Shown here piece after piece: positions 37,632 through 46,200 of a stretch of DNA of 64,000 bases. The DNA lies in NCBI GenBank assembly GCA_964497585.1, contig CAZCDS010000002.1, forward strand, positions 1 through 64,000, written 5' to 3'. Position 1 is the first letter of the stretch, and the number at the start of each line of letters is the position of its first letter. A model generated the notes under the pieces. The model ran no database searches. It was given only the letters and a program-made list of their open reading frames with translations, and was not told the DNA's origin. This DNA is from CAZCDS01 sp964497585 (GTDB lineage Bacteria; Desulfobacterota; Desulfomonilia; Desulfomonilales; Desulfomonilaceae). The position numbers and the translations under genes are program-made.

Positions 37632-39203
37632 TCAACGTGCCAGGTCGTAGGCGAAGATTTGACTGTAGGGACCCGCGAGAAAGGAATATCTGACCAGGAG
37701 GAGCACCAGGGATTTGATGCCTCCGTTCTTGAAATCTCGAATCCTGAAATCCGATATAACGGCATTGTTTTCCACGGAATGCCAATCAGGTTTCAGTCTG
37801 CTTCCGTCCCACGTGAGGGCCTGGATGAGTGAGTGTCTCCCCCGTTGCTTGATGACGAGTAATTCATTCTCACCGTCTCCCGCGGTATCTGCGATGACAA
37901 GCCGGCCGGGAAAAACGATGTCCCTTTTTTCCGACCCCGACCGGAGCCGAATCTGTCTATCGAGCCCGAAAATCCTATCGGGAAGCGTGTAGACGAGATG
38001 GTTCTCCTCGTCAAAGACCATCAAGCGTTGGTCCTGGTTCAGAATAACGCGCAGGGGAACGGCAGGATTGCCCAAGCGACCTGCTGCAAAACTCAGCAAA
38101 AGCGTGCCCGGGGGAAGCATTATCGTCCCATTCGCCACTGGCCGGGGACCATCCATCCGATACAGGACCATCTCGCCGCTGAAGATGTTCTTCACGTCGG
38201 TTCTCTGTCCTACGAGTCTCCTCTCGCTGTCGTCCTTCGGATCGGGAACGGTTCCGAGGATCATGTTGGGAAACTTCTTGATGACTTCGAAGTTGCGGTT
38301 GACGTACCGGATCAGGGAAGACCCGATCCCCGAAGGCGTCCGGTAGCAGAGCAGAAGTTCCGAAATCCCGTTCTTGTCGATATCCTCCACTTCTGCGCTT
38401 AAGAATACCGCGGGACGCTCTGAATACTCCGCCAACGTCTTGAGACTACCGCCCTCGAACCGGCTGATCGTTAACCCGTGATCGTGGAGAAAAATCGTCT
38501 CGTTCTTACCGTCCCCGTCCAGGTCTCCGATGTCGATTGCCCTTAGCGCCCCTTTGGTGAACGGACTCCGCCATGGGCCGAGGTTCTGGCGTGGGCGGGG
38601 ACTTGGGCGAGTCCGTATGGGCCGTAATCGGGGGAGATTGTCACGACTGGCGGCTGCCGGTGGCTCGACCTTGTAAAGGGGCAGCTTTGGACTCCCATGG
38701 ATTCGTCGGCTCACGTGACGGATAAACGTTGCCAAAGCGTCAAGAAGCCTGAATCTGTTCCTTACCTTGATATCCGTTGAGACCGAAACGCGACCCCGCT
38801 TTACGTCACGCATCAACCCCTTCATGCGGTAGACCTTACCCTCATGGGAAACGGAACCGTAAATGACCAGATCCGCTCCCGATTCGTCGGCCATCCTAGT
38901 CGCTTCCTTGTCGGTCGTCGGCCCCTTTCGTGTGGCGAGTAGTTTCCCTGTCTCCTCGGTCCCGACTACTGCAACGCTTTCACCGATCAGTCCCAGCGCG
39001 GTCCTGACCTGGTTGTCCGCATGTTCTCGGAAATCACGCAAGTCCCCATTCCGGTCGCCCTCAGCAACATCGAAAGGTAACACAAGGATCCGGGCCGGCG
39101 CGCCTGCGATCGCGCGTATCTGGCATCCCACGACCAGGAGGAGCACCGAAAGCCACCACGCGGCCAGGAGAAGGACGTATCTTGCTTTGCCTTTTCCGAT
39201 CAT
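37632..39203 (-). CDS. FG-GAP/VCBS-like lipoprotein with TolB-type N-terminal domain
   Basis: 523-residue protein with a hydrophobic signal ending in VVGC, a likely lipobox. Residues about 40-175 read like a TolB/FlgO-type domain (RILVLPFDVAEGD, ADLVIYGSVSHEGKVY). The rest has calcium-binding-like loops of FG-GAP repeats, such as DIGDLDGDGKNETIFL, EDIDKNGISELLL and IADTAGDGENELLVI, suggesting a beta-propeller. It is probably an envelope protein; its task is unknown. The ATG at 39203 is chosen; a GTG at 39221 is possible. Its leader holds a terminator and a sigma-54 promoter, so expression may depend on read-through. Confidence 0.88.
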   Translation of the reverse strand: MIGKGKARYVLLLAAWWLSVLLLVVGCQIRAIAGAPARILVLPFDVAEGDRNGDLRDFREHADNQVRTALGLIGESVAVVGTEETGKLLATRKGPTTDKEATRMADESGADLVIYGSVSHEGKVYRMKGLMRDVKRGRVSVSTDIKVRNRFRLLDALATFIRHVSRRIHGSPKLPLYKVEPPAAASRDNLPRLRPIRTRPSPRPRQNLGPWRSPFTKGALRAIDIGDLDGDGKNETIFLHDHGLTISRFEGGSLKTLAEYSERPAVFLSAEVEDIDKNGISELLLCYRTPSGIGSSLIRYVNRNFEVIKKFPNMILGTVPDPKDDSERRLVGQRTDVKNIFSGEMVLYRMDGPRPVANGTIMLPPGTLLLSFAAGRLGNPAVPLRVILNQDQRLMVFDEENHLVYTLPDRIFGLDRQIRLRSGSEKRDIVFPGRLVIADTAGDGENELLVIKQRGRHSLIQALTWDGSRLKPDWHSVENNAVISDFRIRDFKNGGIKSLVLLLVRYSFLAGPYSQIFAYDLAR

Positions 39204-39232
39204 AAGAGTGTCTTCACGCACCCGAGATCGTC

Positions 39233-39261
39233 AAAAAAAAACCAACTGGCACTGCAGTTGG
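39233..39261 (-). terminator. Intrinsic terminator (hairpin plus T9)
   Basis: Minus-strand stem CCAACTG/CAGTTGG (39261-39255 and 39248-39242, loop of 6) followed by nine T. It lies after the metallo-beta-lactamase gene and before the lipoprotein gene. Confidence 0.88.
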
Positions 39262-39290
39262 CGTAGGAGGAATAGATTTTTTTCTTACCC
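39233..39290 (-). ncRNA. Putative sigma-54-dependent small RNA or attenuated leader
   Basis: A transcript starting at a G around 39290-39288 (12 bases past the -12 GC of the promoter at 39300-39314) would be about 58 nt. It has an A-rich 5' part, a single-stranded UUCCUCCUA (39272-39264) complementary to strong Shine-Dalgarno sites, and a 7-bp hairpin with U9. All elements are seen in the sequence; the transcript itself is inferred. It could act in trans on ribosome-binding sites, or be the terminated form of the leader of the lipoprotein gene 30 bases on. Confidence 0.5.
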
Positions 39291-39299
39291 GAAAAGAAA

Positions 39300-39314
39300 G
39301 CAAGCAGCGTGCCA
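39300..39314 (-). promoter_or_regulatory. Sigma-54 (-24/-12) promoter
   Basis: Minus-strand TGGCAC (39314-39309), 5 bases, TTGC (39303-39300), with exactly 10 bases between the GG and the GC. This is a full match to the RpoN consensus, in a non-coding AT-rich patch. Confidence 0.75.
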
Positions 39315-39414
39315 ACACGCTGCGACAAGCAAAATATCTCGATAGTCTTTGCTATTTCAGACACTTGCCTCGAACCCAGGTGCAGCCGTCTCGCCACCAC
39401 AACGGTCTGCGAAA

Positions 39415-39432
39415 TGTTCAAATTTTTGAACA
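39415..39432 (-). promoter_or_regulatory. Palindromic enhancer-like site
   Basis: TGTTCAAAAATTTGAACA on the minus strand, with 8-bp arms TGTTCAAA and TTTGAACA around 2 bases. It is centred about 135 bases upstream of the proposed sigma-54 start, the usual range for NtrC-family activators. A related half-site (TGTTCAAGAATTC) lies near 39507-39519. The activator is unknown. Confidence 0.6.
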
Positions 39433-39523
39433 CTGCTGGCTTACCTAGCCAACATGTTGATATTACATGATTTAGCCACGTATAAAAAACCGAATGCACC
39501 CTGCCGAATTCTTGAACACTCCC

Positions 39524-40189
39524 TCAGAGGGAACCGGTATAAGCCCGTTTCACGTAGGCAAAATTGGCCTGAATGTCCTTCTGGCCCTGGATCGCGGGCC
39601 CATGTCCCGGAATAAGGGTTTCAGCACGCAGCTCCGACAGACGGTCGAGACTTTTGGCCAATTCCTCGGAGTTCCCTCCCGGCAGATCAGTACGACCCAC
39701 GCCCCGAGCAAAGACGACGTCCCCGGTAATGAGAATGCCGTGACGCGGCCAGTAGAGACACAGGCTCCCCGGAGAGTGTCCGGGAGTCAACAGGACTTCG
39801 AACTCATGACGTCCCACTTCGAGCGTGCCCTGCTGCAAGTAGAAGTCGACCCGAAAATCGGGCATGGGCATGCCCTGCTCCAGGTAGGCGGTCCGGCCCA
39901 CGTCTTCCATGAACCGCTCCTCCTCCCTGGAGATACCGATCTTTACAGGGGCCTTCTCGAAGGCCAGTGTACCCTCGAAGTGATCGGGATGGCCGTGAGT
40001 GCAAATCACGACCTTAAGCTTGTCCGGATCAAATCCGTCAGCCCTCATTCTATCGAAAAGGTGCGGGACCCGGTGCACATGCCCGGGATCGATCAGGAGG
40101 GGCACTTTCCCGTCGATCACCAAGCTGTTGCAGTTATTCTCACGCTGTTGATCCCACAGGTACAGATAGATGTGCTCAGATATTCTCAT
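39524..40189 (-). CDS. Metallo-beta-lactamase fold hydrolase
   Basis: 221-residue MBL-fold enzyme with the metal motif THGHPDH, the later His of TPGHSPGS, the Asp of LITGDVVF and the His of IPGHGP. It resembles the glyoxalase II/YcbL group of thioester hydrolases, with the short C-terminus of YcbL types. No cofactor or substrate can be read from the sequence. GGAAGG precedes the ATG. It is the last gene of the minus run before the terminator at 39233-39261. Confidence 0.92.
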   Translation of the reverse strand: MRISEHIYLYLWDQQRENNCNSLVIDGKVPLLIDPGHVHRVPHLFDRMRADGFDPDKLKVVICTHGHPDHFEGTLAFEKAPVKIGISREEERFMEDVGRTAYLEQGMPMPDFRVDFYLQQGTLEVGRHEFEVLLTPGHSPGSLCLYWPRHGILITGDVVFARGVGRTDLPGGNSEELAKSLDRLSELRAETLIPGHGPAIQGQKDIQANFAYVKRAYTGSL

Positions 40190-40483
40190 CCAGCAAAGCC
40201 TTCCGCGGGCACGGGAGAGTCAAGCTTGCCTGACAGGATAGCATTACTTGGGGCACGTGTCGAGGCTCTCGGCTTCGTGGGAAGCCAACATCACGACGGT
40301 ATTCCAGCGCTGGAAGAAACGGTGGACGAAACTCTGCCGGGCAAGTCGGCAGTGGCGCACGGGAATCCCGTCTTGCTTCTCACATGCACGAGTCGAATGA
40401 ATCACGATCATCGCGAGAGGGCATTGTGCGTTGGTCGTTTGGTCTCGGAGCCGCTCGTTTGCGTCGAGAGGACCGGATGCGCG

Positions 40484-41086
40484 CTATTTGGACGCGCACT
40501 CACGGCACAGTACCCGATTTTCGCGCTCCACAAGGCGTGACACCATGGTGAGTTCACCGCACGCGTCACAGGGCCGCGTGTCGACCACAGACGCATGGGG
40601 CGGCATTTCGATCTCGACCTCTCGCACATCAAAGTACACGGAGGAATCCGAGGCTATCAGCTCCCGCGCAGCTTCTCCCTTGAGCCGTTCCCACGTCTCC
40701 AGGTCCTGGCCGGTGGCCGTGCCCGCGTCGATTTTCTTGCGGATGGCGTGGCGCTTTTCGTGTCCTGGGATGGGCGCGGCGCGCAAGGAGACTCGAACGG
40801 CCCTGGCCTTGTCTCTGTCGATAAAGGTGAAGGCCTGCTTCCCCCAATCGCGAAATATCAGATTTCCTTTTCCGAAGGTGCATCCGAGGAGCACCTGAAC
40901 CGCGTCGACCGCGCAGGAATCGTTTTCCACGATGGCGACGATCTCCTCGTCCTGCGATGCTCCGACGCGGAGGGATCGCGCTCCGGCCTTCGCCGCCGCG
41001 TACCCTATCGCAAGACCGGGACAGAGATGGCCGTGGAAACGCACACATTGCAGAAAGTCTTCCGGAAATTCGATGTCAAGTCCCAT
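40484..41086 (-). CDS. FmdE family protein with C-terminal zinc finger
   Basis: 200-residue protein. The first 140 residues match FmdE (named after a subunit co-purified with molybdenum formylmethanofuran dehydrogenase): FHGHLCPGLAIGYAAAKAG, with a His and a Cys for metal, and ENDSCAVDAVQVLLGCTFGKG. The C-terminal part has PCDACGE and CREC zinc-binding pairs. Members are common in methanogens and sulfate reducers; their role is unsettled, with metal or tungsten/molybdenum enzyme maturation proposed. AAAGGA precedes the ATG. About 295 bases without a gene separate it from the MBL gene. Confidence 0.9.
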   Translation of the reverse strand: MGLDIEFPEDFLQCVRFHGHLCPGLAIGYAAAKAGARSLRVGASQDEEIVAIVENDSCAVDAVQVLLGCTFGKGNLIFRDWGKQAFTFIDRDKARAVRVSLRAAPIPGHEKRHAIRKKIDAGTATGQDLETWERLKGEAARELIASDSSVYFDVREVEIEMPPHASVVDTRPCDACGELTMVSRLVERENRVLCRECASK

Positions 41087-41313
41087 TTTGAGGATCCTTT
41101 CATTTACGAGCTTGTTACGGGCAAGGCCCCGCAGGCTTTGGATTTGAGATTATGACGGCTCGGACGACCCGTCTCTCACTGCCATCCTGTGCCGGACGGA
41201 AAGGGAACACAAAGATAGTACGGCCTCTTAGGGCGCAAGGAACAGGATGAATGCAGGTCCGGAGCTGAGATTCCACGCCACGAATCTGAACACGTATTGG
41301 TATCGGGCATCCG

Positions 41314-41940
41314 TTACCGGGAAGACTCACCTGCCTTGAGGGTTCCGTCTCTGAACAACTCAACGAAATGCTTGAGTATACGGGCCGTCGCCCCCCATAT
41401 GTTGTATCCTTTCCAGGCATAGGAGATTACTTGGATCGGTCTTCCCTCGAGCATCCAGATTTCCTCGGTCCTGCGCTCATCGTCAAAGAAGATTTCGAGA
41501 GGGACTCCCAGGACCTCGTCGATTTCCCGTCGACTCACGCTGAACTCGTACGGGTAGGGAATCATGCCGACAAAGGGAGCAACGAGGAAATTCGTCGCCA
41601 CTGTGTAGAAGTCGTCCAACTCTCCGACGATCTTGACTTCTCCAGGGTCTATGCCCACTTCTTCAGAGGTTTCCCTCAGCGCACAATGCAGCAGGTCAGG
41701 GTCGTCTTCATCCATCTTGCCGCCGGGGAAGGAGACCTCTCCCTTGTGGTGTTCCACGTGGTCCGATCGCTTTGTCAGAAGGACGTGAATGCTTCCGTCA
41801 AGCCAAAAGAGGGGGACCAACACCGCCGCAACCACAACTCCTTCCCGGGAGAGGGTCGTCTTCGTACGACTCTTGAGAATCCCGGCGAGCCTCTCTTCAA
41901 ACTCGGGCAGATTCCAGATACCATTCTTGCGTGCTGTCAT
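41314..41940 (-). CDS. Nudix hydrolase, CoA-pyrophosphatase type
   Basis: 208-residue protein. The Nudix box runs from FPGGK (71-75) to RETSEEVG (89-96). The stretch TKRSDHVEHHKGEVSFPGG matches the extra motif of NudL/CoAse enzymes that cleave coenzyme A to phosphopantetheine and ADP. Glu replaces the usual Gln in GQVSFPGG. Function as CoA pyrophosphatase is inferred from this motif. Confidence 0.9.
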   Translation of the reverse strand: MTARKNGIWNLPEFEERLAGILKSRTKTTLSREGVVVAAVLVPLFWLDGSIHVLLTKRSDHVEHHKGEVSFPGGKMDEDDPDLLHCALRETSEEVGIDPGEVKIVGELDDFYTVATNFLVAPFVGMIPYPYEFSVSRREIDEVLGVPLEIFFDDERRTEEIWMLEGRPIQVISYAWKGYNIWGATARILKHFVELFRDGTLKAGESSR

Positions 41941-42034
41941 GAGCCTATGTCCGTAACAATAGTTATGTTGGGCGCCTGCGGCTCCCGTTGAGAGCTCCTA
42001 TGGCATCGGAGCGCCCCACCTTCCCCGGCGGCAA

Positions 42035-43144
42035 TCATGGATAATCGGTCCCCAGCAGATGGATGTTGCCCACGTACACCCGTTTGAGGCCGGCGTTCGT
42101 TGCAGCGTCCGCGCATCGCAATGCATGCGAGCGCGATGTTGTGGGCAAGTCCTGCAGTTGAAACTGGGGATAGAACCCCAGGAGCCTGTAGGGGATTTCC
42201 GGGTCCAGCTCAGCGATATACCTCGCAATACCCGATACTTCGATCTCATCCACGTATCCGGGGACGAGGAGGGTGGAGGCAATCAGGAGCGGGGGATCGG
42301 GTCTGAGAGATCTCATGGCTGCGAGCATGCTGAAATTCTCGAGGGTTTTGCGATTCGTCACTCCGCACAGTGCAAGGTGCATCTCTTCAGTCCAGGCTTT
42401 AAGATCAAATTTGACGCAGCCGCCCGAACGCAGAGAGATCTGAGCGATCTTCCGGGCGAAGGGCGTCTGCATCGCTCCATTGGTCTCCCAGCAAATTCTC
42501 AACACCCGTTTGCCCGCGGCTGCCCGTGCAAGGCTTGACGCGCGCAGCGCATGGAGGATTTGCGGAGACGGATCTCCACCGAAATAGCAGACACACGTGG
42601 TTCGTTCATCCACGGCCTCGGCCAATTCTTCTGCGGTCACCGGGCGGGAGGATCCGGTCCGCTCTTTGAAGTGGTAGTTCTGACAGTACAGGCAGTTGAA
42701 AGAACAGGCCTGATAGAACACTGCCAGGTTCTTGTAGCCCCGCTCAGGCCCCGGCGACACCGAGAACTGCGGGTACCCGCTGTCCGAGCCTCCGGGACAT
42801 ACACAGTCGGCAACACAGTTCGTAGGAAGCGGATCGTAGTAGAATGAGAGGTTCCCTTCACCCGGCCTTCCCCCTTTGAGTGTGCCGCGATCGACCCTGC
42901 GCAGTCCGCAGAAGCCGGTGGCGCCTTCGGGGATTCGGCAACCGTGGAAGCAAAGTGGGCAACCGATCCCGTCCTCGGCCCGCGGGGGCGTCTCCGGAAG
43001 CTGATAGGCTCTTCTGCTCGCACGGTGAACCGCCTCAATCTCCGGCCAGACTTCCTTGAACCGATTTCGAATGCATTCCGGGCAGAAGCCCAGGACATTT
43101 GAGAGAGTGACCGCGGATTCACCGCAATTTCTACACGTGCCCAT
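42035..43144 (-). CDS. Radical SAM protein related to pyruvate-formate-lyase activases
   Basis: 369-residue protein. The N-terminal part has several cysteine pairs (CRNCG, CPEC, CPLCFHGC, CGLRR) that probably bind zinc or an extra cluster. Then follows the radical SAM site ACSFNCLYCQNYHF with the CxxxCxxC triad. Later features are CYFGGDPSPQ and KFDLKAW. The C-terminal TLLVPGYVDEIEV and LLGFYPQFQL match the group often annotated as PflA-like or AmmeMemoRadiSam-related. The substrate is unknown. ATG at 43144 is preferred to a TTG at 43168. It lies 83 bases after the kinase gene. Confidence 0.9.
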   Translation of the reverse strand: MGTCRNCGESAVTLSNVLGFCPECIRNRFKEVWPEIEAVHRASRRAYQLPETPPRAEDGIGCPLCFHGCRIPEGATGFCGLRRVDRGTLKGGRPGEGNLSFYYDPLPTNCVADCVCPGGSDSGYPQFSVSPGPERGYKNLAVFYQACSFNCLYCQNYHFKERTGSSRPVTAEELAEAVDERTTCVCYFGGDPSPQILHALRASSLARAAAGKRVLRICWETNGAMQTPFARKIAQISLRSGGCVKFDLKAWTEEMHLALCGVTNRKTLENFSMLAAMRSLRPDPPLLIASTLLVPGYVDEIEVSGIARYIAELDPEIPYRLLGFYPQFQLQDLPTTSRSHALRCADAATNAGLKRVYVGNIHLLGTDYP

Positions 43145-43227
43145 ATGTCGACTCAGGGAACTCCCCAAGGGGAGATCAAACTCACAGTCACCGGAGCATG
43201 AGGGCCAGGCATTGGATCAGAGATCCG

Positions 43228-46200
43228 TCATTTGCGAGCGGTAAATTTCCAATCCCAGTCCAGTTCCCACAGGATGACGGATCCGTCTACCGAAGAGGTA
43301 ATCACAAATCGACCGTCTGACGAGAACTCGGCAGCAGTAATCTCTCTCGAATGCCCCTGAAAGTCCCGTAGACATTCCCCGGTGTCCAGATTCCAGATCC
43401 TCAGTATGGAATCGTTTCCCGCGGTCAGCGCGAAGTCATTGTCAGAGGAGAAGGCCACGGCCTTCACACCGCTCTCGTCCGCCTCGATGGTCCTGACGGT
43501 CGTGCCGCGCTTGAGGTCCCAGATGCGGGCGGTCCCGTCCATGGATCCCGTTAAGAGCAGGGCGCCTTGAGGCGATATGTCCAGACTCGTTATCCGGTCC
43601 GAGTGTCCCCTCATGTCCCTCAGTAGAGTTCCCGATTCGAGCTCCCACATCTTGATGACCCCTTCGAATCCCGCGGAGAAGACCAGTGTCTGATCTCTCA
43701 TGCCGGCCGTCGCGACCGCGTCGATCTTGTCGTGGTGTCCTCTAAAGATCTTCGCGGGGGTTCCATCGGGAAGGATCCAGTGGCGAATCGTTCCATCCCA
43801 CGACGCCGAGAGAATCGTCTTGGCGTCAGGGGAATAGGTCACTGCTCTGACGCTTTGCGAGTGGCCCTGAAGGACCATGAGGTTGCGTCCCGTGTTGAGG
43901 TCCCATGTTCGGACGGTGCCGTCATCCCCTCCGGAGACTGCCTCCCTTCCGTTGCGGGAATATGCGAGACAAGCGACCACGTTTGTGTGACCGCGTAGAG
44001 TCTTGAGACAATCGCCCGTTCTGGTGCTCCACATTCTCAGCGCGTGATCCGCCTGGGCCGTCAAGAAGTTGATCCCTGAGGGCGAAAAGCTCACATCCAT
44101 CACACCGTTCCCGGCATCGATGGACTTGCGATTCCATCCGCCATGAAGACCGACGCGGGTCCCCTTGTTCCTCAGACGAAGAATCATCTCCAGCGCTTGG
44201 TCGGAACGTTCGTACCCGGGGAGTAATTGGGCCTTGCGGAGCAGGGAGTAGGCGGTGGCGTACGCCCGCTTCCTCATCGCCCGACTGGCGGTCTCGAGCA
44301 TGGCTCTGAAATCCCGGTCCGACATCATCTGTTTCTTCACCGGTCGGATCTTGGCCAGGGCTAGTTCCGCCGGGAGAAGACACCCGCGGACATCCCAGAC
44401 TCTTACAGCCATGTCACGCCCGCCAGCGAAGAGCCGGCCGCCGTCCGGAGAGAACGCGAGACAAAAGGTGGGACTGTCCCCGGTCTGGTATGTCCGTTGA
44501 ACCTTTCCCGTTTCCGATTCCCAGAGTTTGATGCCCGCGCCGGGATCGTAGGTTGCCACGAGATTCCTCTTCGGGTTTAGTGCGGCCGCAGTGACCGGCT
44601 CCCGGTGAGATTTGAACACGATAATGCGCGAACCTAACCGACCATCCCACACGATAGCCAGCTTGTCTCTCCCCGCGGTGAGCACTCGCCGGCCGTCGGG
44701 CGACACCCTCATGAGCATGGCCTGCTCCGTATGCCCTTTGTCGAAAAGGAACGGCTGAGGATCGGCGGGGGATATCCGCCTGACAATGCGGTCCATGCCT
44801 GCTACAAAGACAACGGGCAGAGAATCCTGATCGAAGAAAAGTGCAGCGGCAGTGTGCGGTGGAGCTTTGAATGATGAGGCGGCTTTGAAGTCGACAGTGT
44901 TCCATATGCGCACCCAGCCCCGCTGCTCGACCGTGACCAGCTGACGCCCGTCCGGAGAGAAGCCCAGTGCGGTGACAAGTTCCTGGGTCGGCAGTCGGCC
45001 GACACTGTGACCCGACTCGGAATCCATGATGTTCACCGGGGTGCCCGCCCTGGCCGCGGTAATCGCCACGACCTTCCCATCCGGCGAAACGAGGAGGGAG
45101 GCCGGAGGCTCTCCCAGGACGTTCAGGCTCCTCACTTCAGTCCCTGTCGGGATTTCCCAGATCTTGACAGCCCGGTCCCGAGCCCCGGTGATCAGACGGG
45201 CGGAGGACGGGAAGTTAGCCATGCAGGTGACCCACCCGGTGTGCCCCTCGAGCACGGACACCTCTGACAGGTCCGAAAAGACAAACGACTCGGCTACCTC
45301 GTCAATCGTTTTGCCGGCCAGTTCAGAGCCCTTTGGTAATGCCTCCAGTCGCCGCTGAGCCTCCTCGGTCCGACCGGTCTGGGCCAGGGCCGCGATTGAC
45401 CACCCCAGGGCTTCGTCGTCGTTTGGGAATTCCTTGAGATAGACTTCAAGGTTGGCTATCGCTTCGCGGTGCTTCCCGGTCCCGATCTGTGCCACCGCAT
45501 ATGGCTTGAGCCAACCCTCATTGGCGTCGGGAGCCGAAAGGGCCCGCTCAGAGGCCTTCAACGCTTCTTCCGCGTTACCGAGGGTCAGCAGGCACCTGCC
45601 CAGCAAATGTCCCCCCCGGCCGGTATATTCCGGTGTCTTGGCTACCTCCTCCATTCTTACGACTAGATCTCGATCAGGATCGCCGGTGGCCATCCAGTCC
45701 AAAAGTCCGAGATTATAGACCGCCTCTGGATGGTGCGGATCAGACTGAAGGGCCTTCTGCAGGGCGGCACGGGCCTCTTGCTCGTGGTTGAGGTCCATGA
45801 GAGACACCGCGCGATTGTTCAACGCGTCGGAGAGAAGCTTGACCTCATCGGGAAGTGCTCTCGGGAATGGGTGATTGAAGAGTTCTTCGTAAGCTGCTGC
45901 GAGAGCCTCCCTCACATGAACGAACGCGACGTAGCGTTTCTCAGGCTCCTTTTCCAGGCATTTGAGAATGATTGCTTCAACGGGTTCGGGAATCTCCTTG
46001 CGAATAGATCGGGGCCGCGGAGGAGGTTTTTTCAGATGGGATAGGGCAAGCTTACTGATCTTCTCCCCTTTCAGGACGACAAAGGGCTTGCGACCACAGC
46101 AGATCTCGAAGAACATCACGCCGAATGCATAGATGTCAGCCTGGGGCCCAACCTCCGCATCCTGAACCCACATCTCGGGCGCCATGTATCCCGGCGTGCC

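Noticed and set aside
39200..39499. 99-codon minus frame with a helix-turn-helix look (VVARRLHLGSRQVSEI)
   Set aside because: It runs through the palindrome, the sigma-54 promoter and the U9 terminator, has no ribosome-binding site, and ends in low-complexity sequence.
39494..40540. 348-codon plus frame opposite the MBL gene
   Set aside because: It is the antisense image of a clear metallo-beta-lactamase gene with all metal ligands.
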